Assembly (NCBI GenBank): GCA_900539375.1
Contig: UQBY01000013.1
Span: 22,508 to 86,507 of the forward strand
Reading direction: 5' to 3'
DNA length: 64,000 nucleotides
Source: an uncultured Clostridium sp.
GTDB taxonomy: Bacteria > Bacillota > Clostridia > Clostridiales > Clostridiaceae
In this document: in pieces, positions 33,307-42,105 of the stretch
How the letters are laid out: every line of letters begins with the position of its first letter
Position numbering within the stretch: the first letter of the stretch is position 1
Made by a program: the position numbers and the translations under genes
Notes under the pieces: generated by a model
Database searches by the model: none
Told to the model about the DNA's origin: nothing
What the model saw: only the letters and a program-made list of their open reading frames with translations

Positions 33307-35934
33307 ATGAAAAAATATTATATAAATCAAAGGTATATAAACATAGTTATAACTTTAATAGTAATAGTTATTATGTTTTTAATAGTATATAGTAGCATTA
33401 ATATAAGAACATCTATAAATGATGAAAAAATAAAAGAACAAGAAAGAAGTAAGTCAGTAGAATTAAGTGAAGGGTTAATGGAAGGTTCGAATTTTTTAAC
33501 TGATTCTGTAAGAAAGTTTGTAGCAACTAAGGAAGAAAAATATTTATATGATTATTGGAATGAGGTAAATGTATTAAAGAAAAGAGATAAAGTTATAGAA
33601 GAATTACTTTCTATGAATATTCCACCTAATGAAGAGAAGCTTGTAAAACTTGCAAAGCAATATTCTGATTTATTAATTGACCCTGAAACAAAGGCAATGA
33701 AACTTGTTGTGGAAACAATGAATTTAGATAAAAATTCTATTCCTAAAGAGGTTAGAGATTATAAGTTAAATATTGTAGATGAAGATTTAGAAAATCAAGA
33801 AAAAATAAATAAAGCTATAGAACTTGTATTTGGAGATAATTATATGACAGATAAAAATATAGTTACAAATGCCATAAGCTCTTTTCAAAAGGATATAAAT
33901 TTAAGGTTAAATGAAGAAGTTGAAAATAGAAAAAATGAAACTTTAAAATCAATAAATTTTCAAAATTCATTACTTGCCTTAAGTTTAGCCTTGCTTTTTA
34001 TAGTTTTATATATTTTTTATAAGTTTTTTACTTATCCAATAAAAGATTATACAGAAACTTTAAAAGAAGTAAATTTTAATAAAGATGATTCAAGACTTCA
34101 GCCTAAAGGTTCTTATGAATTAAAACTATTTGCAGAAAAGTTTAATATTCTTTATGAGGATTTAATTAAAGCAAGTAATACAAAGGATGAATTTTTAGCA
34201 ACAATGAGCCATGAAATAAGAACTCCTTTAAATACAGTTATAGGATATATGAAGTTATTAGAGGATACAAACCTTGATGAAAAGCAAAGAAAGTATTTAA
34301 AAAGAAGTAAACTTGCTTCAAAAAACTTGCTTCAAATTATTAATAATATATTAGATTTTTCAAAGCTTAAGAAGAATAAATTTGAAAGGGAGGATATTAA
34401 TTTTAATTTATCAGAGTATCTTGAAGATATAAAACAAGTATTTACATATAATGCAAGAAGTAAGGGGTTATATTTTAAATTAGATATTCAAGAGGATTTT
34501 CCTAAAAGGTTAAGTGGTGATATTACAAAGCTTAGCCAAGTTTTAATAAATCTTATTTCTAATGCAATTAAATTTACCTCAAAAGGGGGAGTAACTTTAA
34601 AGGCTTCTTATAAAAAATTAGAAGATAATAAAATACATTTAATTTTTAAAGTAAAAGATACTGGAATAGGAATTTTAGAAAAGGATAAAGAAAGAATATT
34701 TAATGCTTTTGAACAATCAGACATTTCAACTACTAGAGAATATGGAGGTACAGGTCTTGGACTTGCTATATCTAAAATGATGATTAAGGTTTTAGATGGA
34801 AGAATAACTTTAGAAAGTGTTTATGGAGAAGGGTCTACTTTTACAGTTGAACTTGACATGGAAATTATAAGTGGGAAAACAATAGAATCTGAAGAGAAAG
34901 AAAAAAATAAGGATATATACTTTAAAGACATTAAGGTTTTAATAGTTGATGATAATGAAATAAATAGAGAAATGGAAAAGGAATTATTAGAACATTATGG
35001 CCTTGTAGTAACAAGTGTATCAAGTGGATATGAAGCAGTAATGATAGCAGAAAAAGAAAAATTTAATGTTGTATTTATGGATATAAGAATGAAAGGTATG
35101 GATGGCTATGAAACTGCAAGAATGTTAAGAAAGGGTTATAACAGATTTACATATATTATAGCTTTAACTGCAGATGTTGTAGAGGATGTAGCACATAAAG
35201 TTATGGATTCTGGAATGAATGAAGTTCTTACAAAACCTATAAATATGGAACAGCTTATAGGTCTTCTTAAAAACAGGTTTGTAAATAAATATGTTTATTA
35301 TAAAAAAGAAGAAAAAGAAAAAAAGAGTAATATATCCTCTAGGTATGTAAATTTTAATGAAGGAATAGAAAGACTTAATGAAAATAGTGAATTATATATA
35401 GAAATATTAAAAAAGTTTTCAGTTAAACATAAAAACGATATTAAAACAATTAAAGAATTTAGTGATAAAAAAACCTATTCTATTGTATTAGATACTTGTC
35501 ATACATTAAAAGGACTATGTGGAACAATAGGGGCTAATAATATTAGAGTAGAATTAATATCCTTTGAATCCTTATTAAAAAATGAAAGATATGAAAATAT
35601 AGAAAGGTATTGTGAAATATTAAATAATATATTTAATGAAACTCTTAAAGAAATAAATGAGTATATTGCTTTAAATGATAAAAAAACAAAAGATAAAGAA
35701 GTAGAAAAAGTAGAAGTTTTTAATGAGGAACAAATAAAGGATATACTTTACAAACTAAATAAGGCTTTAGGACAAGGTGATATAGAAGCTATAAATATAT
35801 TTAATGATAATGAAAAAACTTTAAAAACTTTTTTAGGTAAAGAAAAAACAAATGAAATAAAAGAAAAATTTGCAGAATATGATTTTGATACTATAATTGA
35901 TATTTTAAAGAAAGTAGGAGATAAAAATGTATAA
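33307..35934 (+). CDS. Large hybrid sensor histidine kinase with receiver and Hpt domains
   Basis: An 875-residue membrane kinase. Two transmembrane helices (about 12-33 and 220-241) enclose a mostly helical extracytoplasmic sensor of about 185 residues. Then follow HisKA with H302 in MSHEIRTPLNTVIG, HATPase (NLISNAIKFTSKGG, TGLGLAISKMM), a receiver with D592 in VFMDIRMKGMDGYE, and an Hpt domain with H732 in CHTLKGLCG. This is a full BarA/ArcB-type His-Asp-His relay in one chain. It overlaps the following response regulator by 8 bp, which should receive the phosphate. The ligand is unknown; the position upstream of urtABCDE suggests a nitrogen compound. Confidence 0.9.
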   Translation: MKKYYINQRYINIVITLIVIVIMFLIVYSSINIRTSINDEKIKEQERSKSVELSEGLMEGSNFLTDSVRKFVATKEEKYLYDYWNEVNVLKKRDKVIEELLSMNIPPNEEKLVKLAKQYSDLLIDPETKAMKLVVETMNLDKNSIPKEVRDYKLNIVDEDLENQEKINKAIELVFGDNYMTDKNIVTNAISSFQKDINLRLNEEVENRKNETLKSINFQNSLLALSLALLFIVLYIFYKFFTYPIKDYTETLKEVNFNKDDSRLQPKGSYELKLFAEKFNILYEDLIKASNTKDEFLATMSHEIRTPLNTVIGYMKLLEDTNLDEKQRKYLKRSKLASKNLLQIINNILDFSKLKKNKFEREDINFNLSEYLEDIKQVFTYNARSKGLYFKLDIQEDFPKRLSGDITKLSQVLINLISNAIKFTSKGGVTLKASYKKLEDNKIHLIFKVKDTGIGILEKDKERIFNAFEQSDISTTREYGGTGLGLAISKMMIKVLDGRITLESVYGEGSTFTVELDMEIISGKTIESEEKEKNKDIYFKDIKVLIVDDNEINREMEKELLEHYGLVVTSVSSGYEAVMIAEKEKFNVVFMDIRMKGMDGYETARMLRKGYNRFTYIIALTADVVEDVAHKVMDSGMNEVLTKPINMEQLIGLLKNRFVNKYVYYKKEEKEKKSNISSRYVNFNEGIERLNENSELYIEILKKFSVKHKNDIKTIKEFSDKKTYSIVLDTCHTLKGLCGTIGANNIRVELISFESLLKNERYENIERYCEILNNIFNETLKEINEYIALNDKKTKDKEVEKVEVFNEEQIKDILYKLNKALGQGDIEAINIFNDNEKTLKTFLGKEKTNEIKEKFAEYDFDTIIDILKKVGDKNV

Positions 35935-36952
35935 GGTTCTTTTTGTAGATGATGATGATACAATAGGTTTTATTGTATCTAAAATGAAGGTATGGGAAAA
36001 TAGTAATTTTAAAATAACAAGGTATGCTCAAAATGGAAAAGAAGCTTTATTGGTTTTAGAAAAAGAAAGTTTTGACTTAATAATAACAGATATAAGAATG
36101 CCTATAGTTGATGGGTTAGAGCTTTTAGAAAATATAAGAAAAAGGGGGGATAAAACTTTTCTTGTACTTGCAAGTACCTATAGTGAATTTGAATATGCTA
36201 AAAGAGGTCTTCAAAATGGAGCAATTGATTATATTGTAAAACCTATTACAGAAGAAAATTTAAAGGAATTATTTATAAGGGTTGAAAAATTATTAAAGGA
36301 GAAGGAGGATAAGCCTAAAGAAACTAATTTAAAGGTTTCAAAAGATAGAATAGATAAATGGTATAACTTATTTATAAATCTTGAAGAAACTCCAAAAAAC
36401 TTAAAAGATAAATATTTAAAAGAGCTAAATGATATTGTTAAAGAGGAAAAGGTTGTATTTTCTGAACTTTTATTTGAAGGAGTATGGGAAAAGATAGTTA
36501 AGGTATTTCCTTGGTTAGTAAAACTTGAAAATATAGAATTTTTATTTAAGGAAGAAAGTTTTGAAAAAGAGGTTGAAGAAAAAATATCTAATATTAAAGA
36601 AATTGTTAAAAAGTATAAATTAAATAACTATGATTCACTAATAAATAATGTAAGTGAAGTTATTTTAAAAAATATAGGAAAGGACAAGCTTTTAGATATA
36701 ATATCTAAAGAACTTCAATTAAGTAAAGATTATATAGGAAAATTATTTAAAAATAAAATAGGTATAACATTAAATGAGTATTCAACTATATTAAAGATGG
36801 AATATGGAAAAAAGCTTTTAAGTGGTAGTAATAAAAAGGTATATGAAATAAGTGAAGAATTAGGCTATTCTACAATAGATTATTTTTCAAAGCTTTTTAA
36901 AAATTATACAGGATTTACTCCAGTTCAATATAGAAAAAAGGCTTTAGTATAA
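35927..36952 (+). CDS. Response regulator with AraC-type DNA-binding domain
   Basis: A 341-residue regulator. The receiver (1-120) has DDDD at 8-11, phospho-acceptor D55 in ITDIRMPIVDG and Lys in YIVKPI; the linker is about 100 residues and weakly conserved; the C-terminal AraC/XylS double helix-turn-helix (about 240-340) ends with EISEELGYSTIDYFSKLFK and GFTPVQYRKK. The ATG lies inside the kinase gene's end. It is the evident output of the three-protein relay, and the urtABCDE operon, whose promoter region begins about 60 bp downstream, is the most likely target. Confidence 0.9.
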   Translation: MYKVLFVDDDDTIGFIVSKMKVWENSNFKITRYAQNGKEALLVLEKESFDLIITDIRMPIVDGLELLENIRKRGDKTFLVLASTYSEFEYAKRGLQNGAIDYIVKPITEENLKELFIRVEKLLKEKEDKPKETNLKVSKDRIDKWYNLFINLEETPKNLKDKYLKELNDIVKEEKVVFSELLFEGVWEKIVKVFPWLVKLENIEFLFKEESFEKEVEEKISNIKEIVKKYKLNNYDSLINNVSEVILKNIGKDKLLDIISKELQLSKDYIGKLFKNKIGITLNEYSTILKMEYGKKLLSGSNKKVYEISEELGYSTIDYFSKLFKNYTGFTPVQYRKKALV

Positions 36953-37037
36953 GTTTTTTTATCTAAAAAAATAAAATTAACTGAATTTTAATGGAAAAGA
37001 ACTGATTTGTTATGTTTTTTTTAGAAAATTTTAATTA

Positions 37038-37043
37038 TATAAT
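37038..37043 (+). promoter_or_regulatory. Candidate -10 box of the urt operon
   Basis: TATAAT lies 100 bp before the urtA start. The -35 region (37015-37020) is a T-run and matches the consensus poorly, as expected of a promoter that needs an activator such as an AraC-type regulator. Confidence 0.45.
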
Positions 37044-37066
37044 ATAACCAAGTTAAGAAAACAAGC

Positions 37067-37117
37067 AAAGGTGCTTTACCAAAGGAAAATATCCTTAGGT
37101 AAAGCACCTTTTGTTTT
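37067..37117 (+). terminator. Terminator-like hairpin in the urtA leader
   Basis: A 14-bp stem pairs 37067-37080 (AAAGGTGCTTTACC) with 37098-37111, with an inner 5-bp stem AAGGA/TCCTT, followed by TTTTGTTTT. It stands after the candidate -10 and 23 bp before the urtA start. It may end the upstream signalling transcript, act as a leader attenuator, or do both. Confidence 0.72.
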
Positions 37118-37139
37118 AGAAAAAAGGAGTGGAGATAAT

Positions 37140-38390
37140 ATGACAAAGAAAAGCTTATTGAAAAGAATTGGGGGAATATTTTTAATGGCAGCCATGACAT
37201 TATCTATAGGAGGTTGTGCATTAGATGAAGAAGGAGGAACTTCTTCAAATGGCAACACTTCAAGTACAGCAGAAGGTAGTGGAGATACAATTAAAGTTGG
37301 TATATTACATTCATTAAGTGGAACAATGGCAATTAGTGAAACTTCAGTTAGAGATGCAGAGTTACTTGCAATAAAAGAAATTAATGAAAAGGGTGGAGTT
37401 TTAGGAAAACAAATAGAAGCAGTAATAGAAGACGGAGCTTCAGATACAGCTGTTTTCTCTGAAAAAGCTACAAAGTTATTAACAAATGATAAGGTAGCAA
37501 CTGTATTTGGATGTTGGACATCTGCAAGTAGAAAAGCAGTATTACCTATATTTGAAAATAATAATGGACTATTATGGTATCCAGTTCAATATGAAGGACA
37601 AGAATCATCACCAAATATAATGTATACTGGAGCAGCACCAAATCAACAAATAGTTCCAGCAATTGAATACTTAGTAGAAAACTATGGAAAGAAAATATTC
37701 TTAGTTGGTTCAGATTATGTATTTCCAAGAACAGCAAATGAAATAATTAAAAAGCAAGCAGCAGCATTAGGAGCAGAAATTGTTGGAGAAGAATATACTC
37801 CAATGGGTCATACAGATTATACAACAATAATAAATAAGATAAAGCAAGCAAAACCTGATTTTGTATTTAATACATTAAATGGAGATTCAAATGTTGCATT
37901 CTTTAAACAATTTAGTAATGCAGGTTTAACTCCAGACCAAATTCAAACTTGTTCAGTATCAGTTGCAGAAGAGGAAGTTAAAGGTATAGGAGCTTCTTAT
38001 ATGAAAGGACACCTAGTATCATGGAACTATTATCAAACAACAGATACTCCAGAAAATGAAAAGTTTGTTAAAGCATATAAAGCAGAATATGGTGAAGATA
38101 GAGTTACAGATGACCCAATTGAAGCAGGTTATGATGCAGTTTACTTATGGGCAGCGGCTGTGGAAAAAGCTGGAACAACAGATGTAGATGCAGTTAAGAA
38201 AGCAGCAGCAGGAATTACATTCCAAGCACCAGAAGGATTAGTTACAATAGATGGAGATAATCAACATATATATAAAACAGTTCGTATAGGTAAAGTTAAC
38301 GAAAGTGGATTAATAGATGAAGTATGGAGTACAGATGAACCAGTTAAGCCAGACCCATACTTAAAAGAATATGATTGGTTCAATAAATAG
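37140..38390 (+). CDS. urtA: Urea/short-chain amide ABC transporter, substrate-binding lipoprotein
   Basis: A 416-residue branched-chain amino acid-type binding protein of the UrtA/FmdD group. ATG 37140 follows GGAGTGGAG; it opens a lipoprotein signal, MTKKSLLKRIGG then a hydrophobic core and lipobox SIGGC with the lipidated cysteine near residue 25. A Ser/Gly/Thr-rich linker follows. Diagnostic UrtA-like segments are VGILHSLSGTMAISE, FVFNTLNGDSNVAFF and SVAEEEVKGIG. It is the first gene of a five-gene operon. A 10-bp hairpin after the gene (38400-38424) may stabilise the binding-protein message. Confidence 0.9.
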   Translation: MTKKSLLKRIGGIFLMAAMTLSIGGCALDEEGGTSSNGNTSSTAEGSGDTIKVGILHSLSGTMAISETSVRDAELLAIKEINEKGGVLGKQIEAVIEDGASDTAVFSEKATKLLTNDKVATVFGCWTSASRKAVLPIFENNNGLLWYPVQYEGQESSPNIMYTGAAPNQQIVPAIEYLVENYGKKIFLVGSDYVFPRTANEIIKKQAAALGAEIVGEEYTPMGHTDYTTIINKIKQAKPDFVFNTLNGDSNVAFFKQFSNAGLTPDQIQTCSVSVAEEEVKGIGASYMKGHLVSWNYYQTTDTPENEKFVKAYKAEYGEDRVTDDPIEAGYDAVYLWAAAVEKAGTTDVDAVKKAAAGITFQAPEGLVTIDGDNQHIYKTVRIGKVNESGLIDEVWSTDEPVKPDPYLKEYDWFNK

Positions 38391-38399
38391 TTAATTAAA

Positions 38400-38424
38400 T
38401 GGAGGGTTTATTTTAAATCCTCCA
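38400..38424 (+). promoter_or_regulatory. Intercistronic hairpin between urtA and urtB
   Basis: TGGAGGGTTT (38400-38409) pairs with AAATCCTCCA (38415-38424), one G-U pair, with only a weak T-run. Such stems after a binding-protein gene commonly protect its mRNA or partly end transcription, giving more binding protein than permease. Confidence 0.6.
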
Positions 38425-38453
38425 GATGATTTTAAAAGTAAGGAGTGGGGAAG

Positions 38454-39362
38454 ATGGAAATAGCAATAATGCAAATATTTAATGGTATAAGTGTTAGTTC
38501 TATATTGCTATTAGCAGCAATAGGTCTTGCAATTACTTTTGGATTAATGGGTGTAATTAATATGGCTCATGGAGAGTTTATAATGATTGGAGCCTACACT
38601 ACATACGTTATTCAAAATTTATTTATGAAATACTTACCATCAAAGTTTTTTGATGCTTATGCAATAGTAGCAATAATAATGTCTTTTTTAGTGGCAGCTT
38701 TATTTGGAATAATATTAGAAAAGTTAATTATAAGACATCTTTATGGAAGAACTGTAGATAGTTTATTAGTAACTTGGGGAGTTAGTTTATTTCTTCAACA
38801 ATTAGCAAGAAGTATATTTGGTTCTCCAAATGTTGGAGTAGTAGCCCCTTCATTTTTAGAAGGAAATTTAAGAATTACTGATACAATTATTTTTCCTTAT
38901 AAAAGATTGTTTATATTATTAATAGCAATTGTTTCTATAGTAGCAGTTTATTTATTAATGTATAAAACTAGACAAGGAAGAAATATAAGAGCAGCAATGC
39001 AAAATAGAAGTATGGCAGCAAGTTTAGGAGTTAATACAAAATTTGTTGATGCAGGAACTTTTGCAATAGGTTCAGGCCTTGCAGGTCTTGCAGGATGTAC
39101 CCTTGCTTGGATTGGAGCTATAGGACCAACACTTGGTGCTAATTATATAGTTGATACTTTTATGACAGTAGTTGTTGGTGGAGCTGGAAGTATTTTAGGA
39201 ACAGTTTTAGGCTCAATATTTATAGGTGTTGGTGGAACAACTTTTGAATTCTTAACAGATGCATCTATTGGTAAAGTATTAATATTTGTATGTGTTGTTA
39301 TAGTTCTTCAATTTAGACCTAAAGGACTATTTACTGTAAGCACTCGTGCTCTTGATGATTAA
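38454..39362 (+). CDS. urtB: Urea ABC transporter permease UrtB
   Basis: A 302-residue LivH-type permease with about eight membrane helices. ATG 38454 has AAGGAG 8 bp upstream; the in-frame GTG at 38445 overlaps that site. Signatures: GLMGVINMAHGEFIMIGAY near the N-terminus and, in the second half, GVNTKFVDAGTFAIGSGLAGLAG. UrtB pairs with UrtC to form the channel. It lies between urtA and urtC with spacings of 63 and 16 bp. Confidence 0.9.
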   Translation: MEIAIMQIFNGISVSSILLLAAIGLAITFGLMGVINMAHGEFIMIGAYTTYVIQNLFMKYLPSKFFDAYAIVAIIMSFLVAALFGIILEKLIIRHLYGRTVDSLLVTWGVSLFLQQLARSIFGSPNVGVVAPSFLEGNLRITDTIIFPYKRLFILLIAIVSIVAVYLLMYKTRQGRNIRAAMQNRSMAASLGVNTKFVDAGTFAIGSGLAGLAGCTLAWIGAIGPTLGANYIVDTFMTVVVGGAGSILGTVLGSIFIGVGGTTFEFLTDASIGKVLIFVCVVIVLQFRPKGLFTVSTRALDD

Positions 39363-39378
39363 GTTGGAGGTGAAAGAT

Positions 39379-40458
39379 ATGTTACAGTTAAAGAAAAAAA
39401 TGGATTGGAAAACAATCTTAGCAATTTTAATTTTTATATTCTTAGCAACAGCCCCAGCTTATATGCCAATGTTTAGAGTAAGTCTTCTTGGAAAATTTAT
39501 GTGTTATGCTATTGTAGCAATAGGGTTAGACATGATTTGGGGATATACAGGAATATTAAGTTTAGGTCATGGAGTTTACTTTGGGTTAGGTGCTTATTGT
39601 ATGGCAATGTACTTAAAACTTCAAGCAGCTGGTGGAGGACTTCCAGATTTTATGACTTGGAGTGGAGTAACTAAACTACCAGCCTTTTGGAAGCCATTTC
39701 AAAGTCCAGTATTTACAATAATTGCAGTAATTGTAGTACCAGTAATAGTAGCAATAGTAATTGGTTCATTAACATTTTTAAATCGTATTAAGGGTGTTTA
39801 TTTCTCAATACTTTCTCAAGCCTTAGCTATGATAATGTCAGTTTTATTAATAGGTATGCAAAATTATACTGGAGGTTCTAATGGTCTTACTAATTTTAGT
39901 ACAATATTTGGAAAGAACATAAATTCAAATTTAACTAAGTTTATATTATTTTATGTAACTTTAGTAGCCTTAATATTAATATTTATTTTATGTAAATTCT
40001 TAATAAACAGAAGAATTGGTAAAGTATTTATAGCAATACGTGATGGAGAAAATAGAGCAAGATTTACAGGATATAATCCAGCACAATATAAAGTTTTTGT
40101 TTATGCATTATCAGCAGCAATAGCAGGTATTGCAGGAGCTTTATATGTATCACAAGTTGGAATAATATCTCCAGCAGAAGTTGGAATAACTCCTTCAGTT
40201 GAAATGATAATTTGGGTAGCTATTGGTGGTAAAGGAACCCTTGTAGGTCCAATATTAGGAGCTTTATCAATAAATGGGTTAAAGTCATTTGCAAGTGAAA
40301 ACTTTCCAGAAGTATGGTCATATTTCCTAGGAATAGTATTTGTTGTAGTAATTCTTTGGTTACCAGGTGGAATAGTTTCTATAAAAGAATTACCAAAAAA
40401 AATTAAAGCAAAAATGTCAAAGAAAAAAGATTTAGCAGAGGAGGAATTAGCAAGATGA
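39379..40458 (+). CDS. urtC: Urea ABC transporter permease UrtC
   Basis: A 359-residue LivM-type permease, about nine membrane helices. ATG 39379 follows GGAGGTG; upstream in-frame codons overlap urtB. Typical segments are MIWGYTGILSLGHGVYFGLGAY and the loop IRDGENRARFTGYNPAQYKVFVYA with the EAA-like coupling motif. The stop overlaps the urtD start (ATGA), indicating tight translational coupling. Confidence 0.9.
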   Translation: MLQLKKKMDWKTILAILIFIFLATAPAYMPMFRVSLLGKFMCYAIVAIGLDMIWGYTGILSLGHGVYFGLGAYCMAMYLKLQAAGGGLPDFMTWSGVTKLPAFWKPFQSPVFTIIAVIVVPVIVAIVIGSLTFLNRIKGVYFSILSQALAMIMSVLLIGMQNYTGGSNGLTNFSTIFGKNINSNLTKFILFYVTLVALILIFILCKFLINRRIGKVFIAIRDGENRARFTGYNPAQYKVFVYALSAAIAGIAGALYVSQVGIISPAEVGITPSVEMIIWVAIGGKGTLVGPILGALSINGLKSFASENFPEVWSYFLGIVFVVVILWLPGGIVSIKELPKKIKAKMSKKKDLAEEELAR

Positions 40459-41225
40459 GTGAAGCAGTAATAGAAAAAGTAAAACCAATATTAACAATTG
40501 AAGATGTAAGTATAAAATTTGGCGATTTTAAAGCTATAAAACATGTAAGTACCTCTGTTAAAGAAAAAGAAATAAGATTTTTTATAGGCCCTAATGGAGC
40601 TGGAAAAACAACAATATTAGATGCTATATGTGGAAAAAATAAAATAAGTGAAGGTAAGATAATTTATGAAAACACTTATGAAGTATCTAAAATGAAGGAG
40701 CATAAAATTGTTGAACTTGGAATAGGACGTAAATTCCAAGCACCAAGTGTATTTAATGGAATAACAATTCAAGAAAATATGGAACTTGCAGCAGCTAAAA
40801 AGCACACAATATATTCAACAACCTTTAGAAAACTTCCTAAAGAAAAGCTTGAGTATATAACATATATATTAGAATTTACAGGACTTGTAGATAAAAGATT
40901 TATGTATCCAACAAGATTATCCCATGGAGAAAAGCAATGGCTTGAAATAGCTATGCTTATGGCATCTAAACCAAAACTTTTATTACTTGATGAACCAGTA
41001 GCTGGTATGGGAAGAAAAGAAACTGAAAAAACAGCAGAATTACTTCATAAAATTAAAAAAGAATGTTCAATTATAGTTGTTGAACATGATATGAAGTTTG
41101 CAAAGGATGTTTCAGATAGTGTTACAGTATTCCATGAAGGACAAGTATTAGATGAAGGAACAATGGATTCTGTTCAAAAAAATCAAAAGGTAATTGATGT
41201 TTACCTTGGACGTGGAGGTGAATAA
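40455..41225 (+). CDS. urtD: Urea ABC transporter ATPase UrtD
   Basis: A 256-residue LivG-type ATPase that drives uptake through UrtBC. Walker A is GPNGAGKTT; the usual signature sequence reads RLSHGEKQWLE, the variant characteristic of UrtD (SHG-K rather than LSGGQ); Walker B is LLLLDEPVAGMG, and the switch histidine lies in VVEHDM. The urtE gene starts 2 bp after its stop. Confidence 0.92.
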   Translation: MSEAVIEKVKPILTIEDVSIKFGDFKAIKHVSTSVKEKEIRFFIGPNGAGKTTILDAICGKNKISEGKIIYENTYEVSKMKEHKIVELGIGRKFQAPSVFNGITIQENMELAAAKKHTIYSTTFRKLPKEKLEYITYILEFTGLVDKRFMYPTRLSHGEKQWLEIAMLMASKPKLLLLDEPVAGMGRKETEKTAELLHKIKKECSIIVVEHDMKFAKDVSDSVTVFHEGQVLDEGTMDSVQKNQKVIDVYLGRGGE

Positions 41226-41227
41226 TT

Positions 41228-41914
41228 ATGCTAAAGTTAAAAGATTTAGATGCAACTTATGGAGAAGGAATGGTTTTAAGAAAAGTTAATTTAGAAGCTT
41301 TAAAGGGGAGAGTTACTTGTTTAGTTGGACGTAATGGAGCAGGAAAAACCACAACTATGAGAGCAATAATGGGACTTATAAAAACACCTTCAGGAGATAT
41401 AGAATTAGATGGAAAAAGCATAATTAAAGAGCCTACTTATACAAGAGCAAAATCTGGTATAGGATATGTTCCTCAAGGTCGTGAAATATTTCCACAACTA
41501 ACTGTTGAAGAAAATTTATTATTAGGTTTAGAAGCAGTTGATGGAAAAGGAAAAATTCCAGATTCAATTTTTGAAACCTTTCCTATATTAAAAGAGTTTT
41601 TAAAAAGAAAAGGAGGAGACCTTTCAGGAGGGCAACAACAACAACTTGCTATTGCAAGAGCAGTTATAGCAAATCCTAAAGTACTTATATTAGATGAACC
41701 AACAGAAGGAATTCAACCTTCAATAATACAAGAAATTGGTCGTGTTATAACAAAACTTAAATCAGATATGGCAGTTTTAATAGTTGAACAATATTTAGAA
41801 TTTGTACTTGAAATAGCAGATTATTGTTATGTTATTGAAAATGGAAGAATAATAATGAATGGTGAGCCAGATAAGCTAGACCAAGAAAAATTACAAGCTA
41901 CTATGTCTTTATAA
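41228..41914 (+). CDS. urtE: Urea ABC transporter ATPase UrtE
   Basis: A 228-residue LivF-type ATPase, partner of UrtD. Walker A GRNGAGKTT, signature DLSGGQQQQLAIARA, Walker B LILDEPTEGIQ and switch histidine region replaced by VEQYLEFV (Gln, the usual LivF/UrtE form). The sequence DEPTEGIQPSIIQEIG is typical of UrtE. It is the last gene of the operon; a terminator follows about 50 bp downstream. Confidence 0.92.
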   Translation: MLKLKDLDATYGEGMVLRKVNLEALKGRVTCLVGRNGAGKTTTMRAIMGLIKTPSGDIELDGKSIIKEPTYTRAKSGIGYVPQGREIFPQLTVEENLLLGLEAVDGKGKIPDSIFETFPILKEFLKRKGGDLSGGQQQQLAIARAVIANPKVLILDEPTEGIQPSIIQEIGRVITKLKSDMAVLIVEQYLEFVLEIADYCYVIENGRIIMNGEPDKLDQEKLQATMSL

Positions 41915-41964
41915 AAATAAAGACACATTGATATAAAAATTAAAAACCCCACTTTTTAATTTTC

Positions 41965-42002
41965 AAAAAGGACTACTTAAATTATAGAGTAGTTCTTTTT
42001 TT
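41965..42002 (+). terminator. Intrinsic terminator after the urt operon
   Basis: Stem AAAAAGGACTACT (41965-41977) pairs with AGTAGTTCTTTTT (41988-42000), one G-U pair, and is followed by TT. Confidence 0.82.
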
Positions 42003-42045
42003 GATAAAAATAAAAAGTTTATTTTTATGTAACAAAATGTTATAA

Positions 42046-42072
42046 TAATGTTAAAATGTAGAATTAACATTA
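42046..42072. promoter_or_regulatory. Inverted-repeat operator candidate before the MoxR gene
   Basis: Perfect 9-bp arms TAATGTTAA (42046-42054) and TTAACATTA (42064-42072) are separated by 9 bp. The repeat starts inside a candidate -10 (TATAAT, 42041-42046) and ends 34 bp before the start codon. Such a position suits a repressor of the MoxR operon. No regulator gene is adjacent. Confidence 0.5.
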
Positions 42073-42105
42073 CAAAAATTTAAGAATAAAAAATAGGAGA
42101 ATTTT

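Noticed and set aside
37016..37030. CodY-box-like match near the urt promoter
   Set aside because: 12 of 15 positions match, but similar matches arise by chance in AT-rich intergenic DNA (others near 12125 and 61923).
36953..37139. Guanidine (ykkC) riboswitch or ANTAR target in the urt leader
   Set aside because: None of the conserved guanidine-riboswitch sequences is present, and the hairpin lacks the AGNNNG hexaloops of ANTAR sites.
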